From Microbotryum silenes-acaulis (Eukaryota; Basidiomycota; Microbotryomycetes; Microbotryales; Microbotryaceae): 64,000 nt of DNA. The notes under the pieces were generated by a model. That model was not told the origin of the DNA and did no database searches. It saw only the letters and a list, made by a program, of their open reading frames with translations. Below are positions 26,201 to 36,304 of the stretch, in pieces. The stretch lies in contig QPFY01000007.1 of NCBI GenBank assembly GCA_003665825.1, forward strand, positions 1,364,001 through 1,428,000, written 5' to 3'. Numbering within the stretch: position 1 is the first letter of the stretch; the number at the start of each line of letters is the position of its first letter. The position numbers were made by a program, and so were the translations under genes.

Positions 26201-26241
26201 CGATGAGTGGCGGACCCGGAATCCACCGAGGTCGTAGCCAT
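23212..26241 (-). CDS. Copia Gag-protease-integrase polyprotein part
   Basis: 1009 codons from ATG at 26241 to a TAG at 23212-23214. The N-terminal Gag contains LWAALDKDLGAASHDF. A CCHC zinc knuckle CRKCYEQGHLGDEC lies near residue 315, and the protease motif YLLDSGATRHMT near 397. The integrase has its zinc-binding part WHQRLGHLSWGRL ... CDACCSGK around 545-590. Its DDE core is visible as FADVWGPSP (D about 609), LHTDRGGEFVN (D about 672) and IQERSWRT (E about 710). The C-terminal GKGS-like region FVGYSLRSKAWRFYDP follows, then a Pro/Ala-rich linker and PFRD before the stop. The frame resumes without shift after that stop with [10 protein letters not shown], the conserved start of the Copia RT block, so this is one polyprotein cut by a single codon. 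Confidence 0.92.
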   Translation of the reverse strand: MATTSVDSGSATHRGLMGDLYGNVDATNWGTAKDRLQRVLEGDGRFKHVTTELSVGPEPEQSEFTRTLGGSTVADVATFRTQHRNYRHDVDDLDQALAQARNILFVCLGEATFARIADQPTHELWAALDKDLGAASHDFARSEKLDALFQYQAYVDGDPLDPWLSRFNRLFVDLNAAHVSRDKAYQRAKIDGVKYTQAEFDKWVPPPALSEGIRMDLLKARMPRPIVTVIDALGPIPSLSDVEGAIRRAAMSRSSGTDVAEALAAKTQGRRRRPARSSGKPKSSFLSASKVPGLVDKWPHGVAQNGRLRLGPSQCRKCYEQGHLGDECTVPSTELSRRRVAVLAKHNISIGTADAMALVAEYGPDPSVDDDSYENYFAEVALDTEVSALYLHDGPRYLLDSGATRHMTTRRDLLVDFQPFTTERVRVVGAFKSSAMAVGKGTLRFDANGAPLELRDVLLVPGLSAELVSLASLMKDGYQLSGICDAAGAHSGLTVSGPASSLTFALDRNHYVLQASLASPPLADHHALTATSLPTDVVLWHQRLGHLSWGRLVELAKSGDISLDISAVTRDQLRLLDQCDACCSGKAVSAPSREAAHHPADAPFARVFADVWGPSPVPALSGVRYLCGVTDEYSRFRWARGIRLKSEASSVLKGFVAMSKIQYAGPGVATLHTDRGGEFVNNDLRDWLAERGIFHELSTAYEHGQMGIQERSWRTIFNSVRAWLHRSGLPSSLWEEAAQAAIYVINLLPSSPLQQRTPDAVLHAAASPVTSTRRPRIDRVKTWGCAAQVPFAPEQRSNKLAPRSRLCYFVGYSLRSKAWRFYDPVGNKVFESSQAKFFEDRFFPAAANPVPTVVAPAVLSYPSVPRTVPPPDLPPDDDDTVNPAGVAPAVAAAPAVAPAVAVPPAAGPVDVVAPPVPPSLVFSNPGPANAPPVGDRSTRARRPPDYLGFARAAHDLEFAAHASVSIEDFDEDDPDVQLYSYEEATAFLAKVDKDDAPSVRAALAGPFRD

Positions 26242-26306
26242 CTTGGATACGCGCTGCGTCTTTTCTGCGTGCGGATCTGTGCCTTGCGGCAATACAGACG
26301 CTACCA

Positions 26307-26520
26307 AATAAGAGACTGACGAGCGTGTAATCCAACCGTCAGTTAATTGCAACGAAAGTGGCTGTGAAGCTAAACATGCGTACCTGACGAGCGTGTAATC
26401 CAACCGTGGAGAGAAGACAACGGTTGGTGCGCATCGCCAGGCTTCACTAAACAGACGAGCGCTTCTAAACAGATTACCAATGAACGCGCCATTCCTAACC
26501 CTCATTCCCAACACACCAAC
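26307..26520 (-). repeat. 5' LTR of the Copia element
   Basis: 214-bp partner of the LTR at 21500-21713. It should carry the element's promoter on the minus strand. It is bounded inside by the TGG of the primer-binding site (26304-26306) and outside by the target-site copy. Confidence 0.9.
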
Positions 26521-27021
26521 TCGCGCCACCTGTTTCAAGTGTTCGAGGAACTCGACACGTACTGGTCCGAGTTCGATGTCTACGACGACCTCGAATCCAA
26601 CGCGTTCAGCTTTGCGCTGTCGCTCGTGCCCGCCCTCAGGACGTCGTCCAAACACTGGCAGACGATTCAAACGGAGCTGGGTGCAATCACCCGCGTCGAC
26701 AAGGATGCAGTAGACAAGATCACCCGTACGAGAGATAAACTTTGGACGAATTCGCGACGCACAGCCCATCAACTACTCGTCGACGGCCTTCAAACCGTGT
26801 CGCCAGCCCTGGCTCGGGCGTTCAACATCATCTTCGAATACGAACCGATTCCGGATCGCACGTTGCCGGACTCGAAATGGATGGAGCATTTCTTGGCGGT
26901 CCCGCAGCGCATCGTGGACGAGGTACTGGACAACATTGCTTTCCAGCATGAGCTGAGTAAAACGCTCGTCGAGCTGTCGAAACAATCAGAGGCTAGGCTC
27001 TCGAACACGAGTAAAGATTAG

Positions 27022-27862
27022 AGTTTGTACTAGAAACCACGATTCAAAGCATTGCAAACCACCTGTACCATCTCGTGTTGTAAACCATCCTGGTCGCCTT
27101 AACCAGTACACCAAACGTGAAGGCGCCTTCAAGATGTTGGAATCAACGATGATCCCGAAATGATCAACAAAAGAAGAAGAACGGCTGGACCAGGAGTCGG
27201 ACCAGGAGTCGAACCTGGGTCGCTTCCATTCATTGGAAAAGCTTTGACCAACTAAGCTATCCGGCCCCTGATATCAGTGCAAGGTCTACTAACACCTTCA
27301 ACACAAGAGATGCATGCGCTGAATCCTCTTTCAACATCTCGTACATCTCGTGGATCCCAATTTTGATGCTTTACTCCCCTTGTGGAACGATCCAAGATTC
27401 ATTCGACTTGATCTCTCGCTTGCCCTCGCGCAGCGAACTACTCAGTGTTTGGTGCTGCGCAGAAGCCCCCACTTCGAAGGCATGTCTGCTTCCCCACAAA
27501 CGTCCATCCGACAAACATTTCAGGAGTTCTGAGGCCTCGTTACTTTGCAGGATCGCCAGAAAAGCCATTTGCCGACCCACTCTCTTCAGCGCTCGCTTCT
27601 CCTCGGCCAAGAGGGGTAGGTTGCTCCACGCCTCACGCCGGCGGTGCGGTCTTCCGTCGGCATGTTTTTGTCTCTTTAGAAGCCAGTCGCCCTACTTTCC
27701 CACTGTTCCAGCCTCAAACAAAAAAACTCATCTCGGCTGGAGGAAAAGGAGATACAACAAGATCCTGCTATAATTACAAGGCAGCGATTCTTCCACCTAG
27801 CCGAGGCCCAGGAGTGTCGAGTCCGAGTAGAGGTCATTTCATCTCAAGCAACTCATGACTTA
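27022..27862. other. Spacer between the two kinase-like loci
   Basis: Apart from the tRNA-like sequence at 27182-27266 I see nothing supportable. The overlapping frames at 27363-27858 have no domain character. Confidence 0.4.
27182..27266 (-). tRNA. tRNA-like sequence, probably a pseudogene (isotype unclear)
   Basis: On the minus strand an acceptor half GGCCGGA (27266-27260) is followed by TA and a D-arm GCTT...AAGC with the A-box-like TAGCTTAGTTGG. A perfect T-arm CCAGG-TTCGACT-CCTGG lies at 27218-27202. The anticodon arm folds as TTTCC-AATGAAT-GGAAG, but position 33 would be A instead of the near-universal U, so the anticodon cannot be assigned. A 12-bp tandem duplication (27187-27198 and 27199-27210) gives two competing 3' acceptor halves, TCCGACT and TCCAGCC, the second pairing better with GGCCGGA (one mismatch). 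It could be a damaged tRNA gene or a SINE-like relic. Confidence 0.5.
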
Positions 27863-30129
27863 CTACTGGCTCGTCATTTGCTCCGTCGAACCTCTCGCCG
27901 ACAGTTGTCGGAATCCCTTCCAAATCGCTTCCATCGTCTGCTGCATCTCCACAGACGACAACTTTATGGGGAACATGAGCGTCATCTGATCCAGCGCTTC
28001 GCCCAGCTCCCGATCTACATCACGGATCATAGCAAAGAGACGTTCGCGGTACGACGCGGACAAAAAACTGTAGCGAGCTCGACCCCAGAGAGCAGCCCGA
28101 CCACGCATGATTTCCCCCCCCCCCGGATCGCCGCCATTGTACTTGCTGATTCGCTGCCGTCGAAATTGGAAAAAGTCCCATGCAGGATCCTCTGGTTCGA
28201 TACGATGGGCCAGAACTTGAAAGAAGCAATACACGGTCGATTCGAACGCATGGACGAGCATATAATGAGGAATCTCGTCGCAACAAGGCACGTTGAATCT
28301 GTGCCATTCGAGCACGTCTCGCGGCGCGCTACTCTCCGTGACGCGGAAGCGGCCATGCTCCTCCGCCCCGACGGCGACCGACTCCCCCGGAGTGGCCGCA
28401 ATGCCGCCATCCCAGTCGATGAGCACAAGGTGGCCTTCATATTGAAGGATGTTGCCGAGCGAGAGATCGCGGTGGTAAAAGCCGAGGTCGTGGAGCGCGG
28501 TCAGCACCGTTAAGAGTCGGACAAAGACGTGAACAACTTGGGCCAGAGGCAGATCCTTCTCCTCACGATGACGCCGAACGAGCGGTCGCGGCAGAGGCGT
28601 CGGATTACGCAGAATGAGGAGCTCGAGTGTGCGCCGGGCCTGCTCTGCTGGGGGGGAGGGGGCGGCCTTTTCGAGCTCGGTGGCGCCGTCGCCACAAGCC
28701 GTCGAGGCGGATGATGGCAGCCGGTCCTCGTCGATGGGCTCGCAGACAGGGGCCGAGAGTGCGGCCCGGGCTTCAAGTGTGGCGAGGTGGTCGTACACGT
28801 CAGGTGAGAGTGCACCCGTGTCGTACGCGTCATTGATCTTGCGCAGCACACCCGACTCGACGCCTACGAAGCTTGGGCTGACGAGCTGCATCTTCAAGAC
28901 GAAAGAAGGCGAACGGCGCGAGGCTGTCGAGGCCGTCCCCGACGAGCTCAGGCTAGGTCGTATGAAATGAAACACCGTCGTACATCGTTCGGAAAGGGGA
29001 CGTCCACCGTCCGTCTTCGCACAAGACACGAGCTCGATTGGCTCCTCGTCCTCGAACTTGACCGTGCGCCCGACCGACGACCCAAAGACTGACGTGAACA
29101 ACGACACCGCCCTGACTCCCCTCGTGGGATGACACTCGTAGCGGAAAACAGGACAGTACCCGGCCGAGTAGACGTCCAGGTCGAGCAGGACAGCGAACAC
29201 CGCCGCCAGCTCGCCGAACCCCTGACCCCAGCAGTCCGGGATGGTCGCGATCCGACACGTCTCGTGGTCGAGCACGACCAAGTGTGCCTCGTCGTCGTTG
29301 ACGGCCAGACCCGGTGCAAACAGTCGAGTTGGTTGCGCAAGCACGTGCTCGACGAGATCGAGCACGACCCTGACCAAGTGTGGGGCAGATCCCCCCTGGC
29401 TATCGCGTGGACGATCTGCGCGAGAAGAAGCACCGAACGCACACGCCACCAGAACGCGACTCCACAACAAATGCATCGAGCTCGAGTCGAAGTCAGGACA
29501 TGCCAGGAAGTGCGTCCACTCCTGCCTCTCCTTGGATGACCCTGGCTCGGACCCAATCTCGGACGCGTAATCGGTGTGGACCTGGACCCGAGCAGGCCGC
29601 TCGGCGACTGCCATACCGAGTTTGAACTGTCGCCGGCGCGGGTGCCCCGTATGAGCCTGCCGCACACGTGTGCCAGAGAAGCGAGGGTTTGACTTAGTCT
29701 TCATGCGCCACACCCGCAGAGAATTGTCGAACAAGGCTCCCGCTGTCGGTGGTCTGCACTCACATGTCGTGCCACGCCGTGCATCCAGGTCGACTGCCCC
29801 GTCGAAGCGGCCGTTGTCGCGGCCGGGCGGCGGTCGTGCACTTGCTTGAATCGGGCGTGGAGCTCTTCTTGCGCATCTTCATCTTGGCCAGAGCGGGCCT
29901 TCCTACCTGACGTGCGAGCGCGCTGCGACATCTGACAAAACCGCAAAGGGTCCGTTTGAAACACCTGCTCGACCAGGTCCGAAGCTGAGCACAGCACGAG
30001 GCGGGGCACGATGATGTCATTTAATAAAGCGTGGTCGTCAACGTGACTGGTCCCGTCTTTGAGCGCCTCGATGACTTTCCTCGCAGTCGAAGAATGCGGG
30101 CCCGAGTGCGACGATGACGATAGTGACAA
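27863..30129 (-). CDS. FunK1-type fungal protein kinase-like protein (family A, copy 1)
   Basis: Two exons, 30129-29764 and 29656-27863, joined in phase by a GT-AG intron; product 719 residues. The N-terminal exon holds DHALLNDIIVPRLVLCSASD. The middle contains HLVVLDHETCRIATIPDCWG and LLDLDVYSAGYCPVFRYEC, shared closely with the copies at 56-58 kb and 41.9 kb. The kinase-like C-terminal half has a catalytic loop FYHRDLSLGNIL (near residue 515) and LVLIDWDGGIAA in the DFG position, then LVHAFESTVYCFFQVLAHR in place of the usual FunK1 DDLES helix. FunK1 kinases are a fungus-specific expanded group of unknown targets, so activity is inference; HRD and a metal-binding D are present. It is the only family member in the window with no visible break. 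Confidence 0.7.
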
Positions 30130-30968
30130 TATCGGCGACGGGGACGATGGGGTCGACGGGGACGACGGGGACCTCTGTACGCGACCCTGCCAACGGCGAG
30201 AGATGATGTCACGGGGGAAGGCGTCAGCGCGGCCTCATACACCTTTGCTTTCGCCTCATCACTGGCTCTGGCACCGGTATGGGTACTAGTCACTTGCACT
30301 TCTGACGTGTCTTATCGTGGGAACGGATGGATCGACGCTCGTGGTCGCGCACTCAGCACCTCCGTTGGGGCTCATGCGCGCGTCACGGATTCGCTTGTTC
30401 GGACGCTAGGGAGTAGAGCCAGTAGAGCCGGCGCGAGCTCTCGACTTGGACAACATGGCGTTGAGATGAGCAGCGCCGGAAGGGGTGAAGACACGAGACG
30501 AGAGGCGGTCAGCGGGCTGGATCTTGCCGGCAAAGAGGCCCAAGGCTAAGGAGGGCAAGCGCGCGCAGACACGAGCAGCGGAAGCTGGCGGAAGCGGCGT
30601 GTGCTGGCGTGTGCGCCAGTGAGCGTCCTTGCCCTACGGGAAATCCGCGCAACCGCAGTTGACCGCGGTTGCACGATGGCGCCGAAGTTAACCGCAGTTC
30701 AACCGCGGTTGACGGTGCCCGCGGTTGCGCGGATTCGCAACTGCGGTTGCAACTGCACGAGGTCGCCAACTTGGGAATGCTCCATTACGCCCTAAGCGAG
30801 AACAGCCTGACTTTCAGACCTTACCTAGTGCAGCAAACAACTCTTGATATAGTCTCGAGTGGTGCTCTAATTACATACATCAACCTAAGAATGTGTAACA
30901 TCTCCAGATGAAGATGTGGTGTTCTTGGAATTGGACAAGGTTTCTAAAGGATTGAAGCTAATGAGCAA
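30130..30968. other. Spacer upstream of the kinase-like gene
   Basis: Besides the CCGCGGTT cluster, the first 60 bases continue an Asp-codon-like GACGATG repeat that overlaps the kinase start. No other gene is visible. Confidence 0.4.
30640..30765. repeat. CCGCGGTT palindrome cluster 1
   Basis: Dense copies of AACCGC/GCGGTT, including full palindromes such as CAACCGCGGTTG. The outer parts AATCCGCGCAACCGC (30643-30657) and GCGGTTGCGCGGATT (30722-30736) are perfect inverted repeats of 15 bp, so the cluster can fold into a hairpin. Related clusters lie at 33583-33716 and 36224-36304. Confidence 0.75.
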
Positions 30969-32200
30969 TTGGAAAGACCGCGCCCCTGTATCTTCCTCTC
31001 CCGGTCGCGCCTCTGCACCCCTCTCGATCACGGCGGCTTCGGCTTGATTGATCTGCCTCGGCGTCTAGCGATCGATCACGCGAAGTGGGTCTTCCAGCTC
31101 CGGGCCCCGGACGGCTGCTTCACACGCCACCTCTTCGACATCCGCATTCGCCTCCAGGCACCGAACCAACCAGCCCCTTTCACCTTGTCCAGATCGGCCC
31201 CCAACAAGCATCGTCGCCCTTGGATCTGGATCTGGTGGGCATACTTTTGCCATCCTCCCCCTAAGTGGGACCATGCGGTGAGAAAGACGAGAAAACTTCT
31301 TCCTGCACGTTGGGTCCGATACTTCGAAGCCTGGGCGTCGGTGACCACGCTCAATCCCCCGGAACTCTCCAAGAGCCAAAACCTCGAGCAATGGGCGACG
31401 CACGTACTCTACTTCCCAGCGGGCCACGGAATACAACTCTCGGTAAACCCGACGCTTTTTCGAGGGCCCGCCGATGGCGAGGTGATGACCCCATCTTCGT
31501 TTGTGAACGCGTCCAAACGCCACCAAGTCTTCATCTTCCCCAAGGGACACCAGAAGGTATTCGATCTGCCTGAGCAACGTTGGAACGCTTGGTGGAATGC
31601 TTTGCGCAAGGTTCGCCGGGTTCACTCGGACGCCGAGGATACCGGCCACCTTCTCTCCCTGGGGTCCCTCCATCCGGGCAGCCAAGTCGCCTCCCCAACC
31701 AGCCCTCACCCCAACAATCGATCTGCCTCCTGTGTGATGTGCCTCTCGGAAGCACCCGAGTGCCTGGCCCACCTCGCGGTCGGCTGCCCATTTGCCCGGC
31801 GTCTCTGGTCTGCTCTGTCCCCGACCCCCCACCCAGTCTTTGTGGACTTTGTATGTCCGGTCGTGTCTCGCTCGGAACGTCGACTTGTCGAACTACGAGT
31901 CCTCTTCTTTCACTCGATCTGGAAGCTCTGTCGCCGTCGCCGATTCTCGTCGGATCTTTTGGAACCGATCGCCGAAACGGACTTCGAGGGGCTTCGAGCC
32001 TCTATTCAGGAGTCCAAGGGTCGCCTAGTGTCTCTGTAAGCCACCAAAGGGGGTTTTAGTGGGTATGGTTGATCCTGGTTCAGGGTCAATGAGTCCTACA
32101 CTACTGGCTTCTGCCAGTGTGCGTAACAGCATTCCCTCCGACTTTTCCGAAGATTTCTAGGTTTTAATACAATTATGCTGTTAATGAAGTCTATCAAAAA
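30969..32200 (+). mobile_element. 5'-truncated LINE (non-LTR retrotransposon), C-terminal part and 3' UTR
   Basis: An open frame to a stop at 32039 encodes the region after the reverse transcriptase: GGFGLIDLPRRLAIDHAKWV, then a Trp-rich middle and the zf-RVT-like zinc motif CVMCLSEAPECLAHLAVGCPF with ARRLW. The RT core is missing, and the frame has no proper ATG at its start, as expected for incomplete target-primed reverse transcription. The 3' UTR runs to about 32195 and ends in CTATCAAAAAAC with an A-rich tail. The same 25-bp end occurs at 9115. It is related in style to the LINE at 62.2-64 kb, which also has GGLGLISIGD. Confidence 0.8.
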
Positions 32201-32231
32201 ACAAAAAAAGAGGCGGTACCGGTGCTGGGGG

Positions 32232-32294
32232 GTGCGCTTGCGCTAACTCGCGCGCGCCAGATTGAGTTGGCGCAATTGAGTTAGCGCACTTGAG
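32232..32294. repeat. Hairpin with TGCGCTAACTC arms
   Basis: The sequence around 32235 contains GCGCTAACTCGCGCG and the complement GAGTTAGCGCAC near 32283, separated by another GGCGCAATTGAG palindrome. It is a compact foldback directly downstream of the LINE tail. It resembles in style the GTGCGCTAAATTGCAC foldback at 54.9 kb. Confidence 0.5.
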
Positions 32295-32299
32295 TTCTA

Positions 32300-33580
32300 C
32301 CTCCCAGCTGACGAAGCATTCCGTCTTGCTGGACGTTTACAGCTGCGAGCAGCTCGTCTCAAACCCTCGACGTGGCTCGCTTTGAGTAACTCGGGGTGAC
32401 TCGGTGATTGTCTAGATACAACTGCGCTTGTTGCGACATGTACTCTGCATTCTTATTCCTACAACCCAGTTGTACGGGCATATAGCTCTGTAAGCCCTTG
32501 TTGGGCAACACAGCACGCTGATTGCACAGCTCTCAGCCGAACCTTTACCTCCTCTCGCGCCTTCTGCGCCGATCCGTGTTTATACAGTGACTTGTCTTGT
32601 CGCAAAGGTATGCTGAGCCGATCGATGGACTTCTCCTTACAATCTCGATGCTACCCGGTCGCTCCCTATGGCTCGTGCAACTGGTGTCACTGTGACCGAC
32701 CCGGCTTCGCTCGATAGTACGTCGCACCGATCACGCTGACGCAGATCTCACTGATCAGCAGCTTGTTCTACCGACTCTGTGATGCTCCCCAGGTTATATC
32801 GCCATCTGGTATCATTATTTCGTGTACTGACCACATCGATCCATTGTTCTGCACTAGGACCTAGCCTTGCTCGGCGCTCCGAGTCACATGCACTTGTCTC
32901 CGTTCAGGAAGCCCACAGATGGCCATGATTCGACTTCGACAGAAGTGCGAGCAAGCTTTGCTCTATCGTCCGCTCGCTGATGCAAATGTGCCTGCCTTTA
33001 CATCGAGAACAGTGCCACAGGTTACACTGCTTCGCCTCCGAGTCGATGCTGTGGACGCGAGCTTCGAGGTGAGCAGCCAGTCGGTTATCCAAGCTCGACG
33101 AGAAGATGTTTGAGATGTGTACAGGCATATTTCAGAACTTGATCTTGAACTATAGGGTAAGTCTCTAGTTCGCTCCTACACTATGACCGGTTTGATTATG
33201 ATCCGTCTCGCAACAGCAGGCGTCCGATCGACTCTTCGAGTTTGATCAGTCGAGTGAGTTAGCCACTAGACTGTGTCAAGGTGATCCACTGATTATAGCA
33301 CGACACTCATCATCAGCCTTGTGTGTCATTGACAGGTTTATTGGCCAAATTCGAGGGTGGAAAGTGAATCGGCGTTGCTGGGCACGTGTGAGCTTGATCG
33401 AAGTGCGCCGAGTCGTCGAGCCGATCCCGACTTTGAGGCAGAGCGCCTCATCAGGCTCAAGGTTCGTCTCTTGGTTCGAGTCGTATGCTTGATATAATGC
33501 AATGGCATTGGCAGTGGCACTTCACTATATCTTTACTGTACAAAGGAGAGCGAAGAAAGGGATAGTATAGGCTACTACAT
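32300..33580. other. Accessory stretch with possible exon fragments
   Basis: No convincing gene. On the minus strand 32904-33128 encodes LWHCSRCKGRHICISERTIE, a CxxC plus basic motif of the kind found near the start of some basidiomycete transposon proteins, but nothing extends it. On the plus strand KLDEKMFEMCTGIFQNLI (about 33090-33155) precedes a good donor GTAAGT and may be an exon of an unknown gene. Both are weak. Confidence 0.3.
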
Positions 33581-33582
33581 TA

Positions 33583-33716
33583 TTACAACCGCGGTTATGT
33601 GCGGTTGCAACGGCGGTCGCGCAGTTGTAACCGCAATCACTTGATCTACTACAACTGCGGTTGGTGCGGTTGCGACCGCGGTTGGGTATTTTGCAACGGC
33701 GGTTAAAGTGCGCCTA
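33583..33716. repeat. CCGCGGTT palindrome cluster 2
   Basis: Contains ACAACCGCGGTTATGTGCGG, several GCGGTTGC and AACGGCGG variants and CGACCGCGGTTGGG. It has the same word family as the clusters at 30.6 and 36.2 kb but a different arrangement, so it is not a simple copy. Confidence 0.7.
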
Positions 33717-34835
33717 CTAAAAACAACTGTCGAGTCAAAGAACGTCAGAGAACGGGAGACAAACCACGTGGCGTGACGTCATAAGCAGCTCTGGGTCCAG
33801 CGCGTCCCAGCTAGCTAGCGCTGTTTCAGCATGGGTCGGCCAGCGACAGACCGTTTCGTCTACGTTCGCCGAGGTTCCATTTTCCATCAAATCAATGACT
33901 CTCTACTTCCCGAAGCAGGCTGAGACGACCTGTCTTGCGTGTCTACCACATCGTAGCGTAGTTCCTTCAATCATCCAGTTCCTGCCACTGCCGAAATCTA
34001 TGCCAGACCTCGGGTAGTGTCGGCCAGTGCGCCAATTCCGCCGTCAGGGGCCCCGCCAGCGTGTCACACTCCACGACGTTCCGCGGCCTTCCGCGACATT
34101 CTATGAGCCCGGTTTAAACTGAGGCGCAGGCTTCTCCATCTTTCTCCCTCCTGCTCTTCACACCTTACCCATCGCACCTCATCCCATCGCCACTCCTGAA
34201 AGAAGCGCCAACACAAACAACGTCGCGGATGGGGAACGAACAGCTCTGTCAGTCGATGACGTCGATCGACTGGCCGCAATATACGCGGATCAACGCACCA
34301 CCGTCTGTTCCCTGAAGGCCGACGGCCACGAAATAGTCAAGTTGCCCGAAGGTAACTATGGTCACGCGGTCCTGGCCCACGACACGGCTCAAGTAGTTAT
34401 CACAATGCTTGGGAAGATCGTGTCGATTGATCCCTCAACAGGGATGCCTCCCGTGTAGTAAGTGACGCGAACAGCAAAACGTTTAGGGGAGCAGGCCGTT
34501 GATATACCTTCATGATGTCACCCAACCATCCATCCAGCCCTAGCAGATATCGAACGGGTGGGCCGATCCGAACTGTTCTCGAGACAAATCGGCCTCGAGC
34601 TCGCGACACCCGAAGGGGTCGTGGAAGCTCTGCAACGAATACGGGACAGATTTTCTCAAGAAATGGCTGCAGCATGCAGCATAGCTACGGATTCGAGTAA
34701 GTAACTTCCTGAACTGTGCTCTTTGGTGTGGGACTGTTGAGGAGCTAATGGAAAACTACCAAGCAGCAATTCCCTTCAACACGTCTTCTTTGAATGTCAA
34801 CCCTCGAGTTGTTTTTATGTCAACCCTCGAGTTGT
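33717..34835 (+). other. Possible remnant exons of an unknown gene
   Basis: From about 34220 a frame reads DVDRLAAIYADQRTTVC and HAVLAHDTAQVVITMLGKIV up to a donor near 34458. After an acceptor near 34550 another frame reads IGLELATPEGVVEALQRIRD before a donor at about 34696. The text looks protein-like but I recognise no family and the frames do not join cleanly. At 34793-34839 a 23-24 bp unit with CCTCGAGTTGTTTTT is tandemly duplicated next to the inverted repeat. Confidence 0.3.
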
Positions 34836-36190
34836 TTTTCTTCACCATCAGCTGGTGACACTGTATGCGTGAGTTATCCCTTGACATGGCTGTGCAGTCT
34901 TAGATATGACGGAAAAACTGATACGAAAAACAGACATTGGACGTCAGTGACACAGCGGAAGGATTAACTTCGTACGGTTGAGAATCCGGGTCATTGGGAC
35001 ACTAGATGTGAGTCTTCACTGTCATTGCTACAGATGGATAACAGCAAGAATACTGATAGTTGTAATAAACGAATCACGCAGAAAAACAGGCTCTGGTTCC
35101 GTGGATTGCGGCTCACCATCCCGTGGCAGATCCTCAACGGCTCGGTTCGGTGGAGTGACCGTCGTGCTGGCAGGTGTGTGCCAATCTTTCAAAAGCAAAA
35201 CGCAGGGCAGCATGACTAACTGACCGGTTGGACTGTAACATCACAGGGGATTCGTGACCGAAACGGAACGGGCAAAGGCACAGGACTTTGCAGATTGGCT
35301 CTTAGGAGTTGGAGACGGCTCGGCGAACAAAACAGAAGACTCTATCGCGCTCCCACGTGAGCTTCTCCTGCCGGCGATCACGAGGAGCAGATCCGGGTTG
35401 ATCAGACACGGGTGCTCGACCTGCTGCAAGACGAATCACTGTTCTTGACTGAGTACCTTCAGAGTCTCAACAGGTAAGAGTGTGTCTGGAGACGCCCGTC
35501 TCGTTGATCTGATCCACCTGCGAATTTTTGGGCGCCAGAATTGCTCGATCTCGGAAGTATTCGACTTTTCCGCCTATTGACATATTGTCCAGTTCGAGCG
35601 CGGGCACGGGATAAACGTGTCTGATTAACCCGGATCTGTTCCTCGTGGTCGCCGGCAGGAGAAGCTCACGTGGGAGCGCGATAGAGTCTTCTGTTTTGTT
35701 CGCCGAGCCGTCTCCAACTCCTAAGAGCCAATCTGCAAAGTCCTGTGCCTTTGCCCGTTCCGTTTCGGTCACGAATCCCCTGTGATGTTACAGTCCAACC
35801 GGTCAGTTAGTCATGCTGCCCTGCGTTTTGCTTTTGAAAGATTGGCACACACCTGCCAGCACGACGGTCACTCCACCGAACCGAGCCGTTGAGGATCTGC
35901 CACGGGATGGTGAGCCGCAATCCACGGAACCAGAGCCTGTTTTTCTGCGTGATTCGTTTATTACAACTATCAGTATTCTTGCTGTTATCCATCTGTAGCA
36001 ATGACAGTGAAGACTCACATCTAGTGTCCCAATGACCCGGATTCTCAACCGTACGAAGTTAATCCTTCCGCTGTGTCACTGACGTCCAATGTCTGTTTTT
36101 CGTATCAGTTTTTCCGTCATATCTAAGACTGCACAGCCATGTCAAGGGATAACTCACGCATGCAGTGTCACCAGCTGGTGGTGAAAAGAA
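34836..36190. mobile_element. Inverted repeat carrying PIF1/Helitron-type helicase fragments
   Basis: Arms 34836-35410 and 35616-36190, each 575 bp and differing at only a few positions seen by eye, flank a 205-bp centre. Both arms encode the same peptides (e.g. [20 protein letters not shown] and [12 protein letters not shown]). On the minus strand the right arm continues into the centre as [20 protein letters not shown], the typical sequence of PIF1-like helicases of Helitrons. The left arm instead joins TRVLDLLQDESLFLTEYLQS. So the right side (minus) keeps the native helicase order and the left arm is an inverted duplicate of it. Walker motifs are absent, making this a fragment. It may come from the same class of element as the one at 10.6 kb. 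Confidence 0.75.
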
Positions 36191-36223
36191 GAAAAAAAAG
36201 CAATCCAGTTTCTAGGCCTGAAG

Positions 36224-36304
36224 TTGAACCGCGGTTAACCGCGGTTACTTTCGAATGGCTGGATGGGCGACGTCAACCGCGACCAACCGCGGTCAACTGT
36301 CCGC
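36224..36304. repeat. CCGCGGTT palindrome cluster 3
   Basis: GAACCGCGGTTAACCGCGGTTAC, with two tandem palindromes, is followed about 35 bp later by CAACCGCGACCAACCGCGGT. It lies just outside the helicase inverted repeat. Confidence 0.7.
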
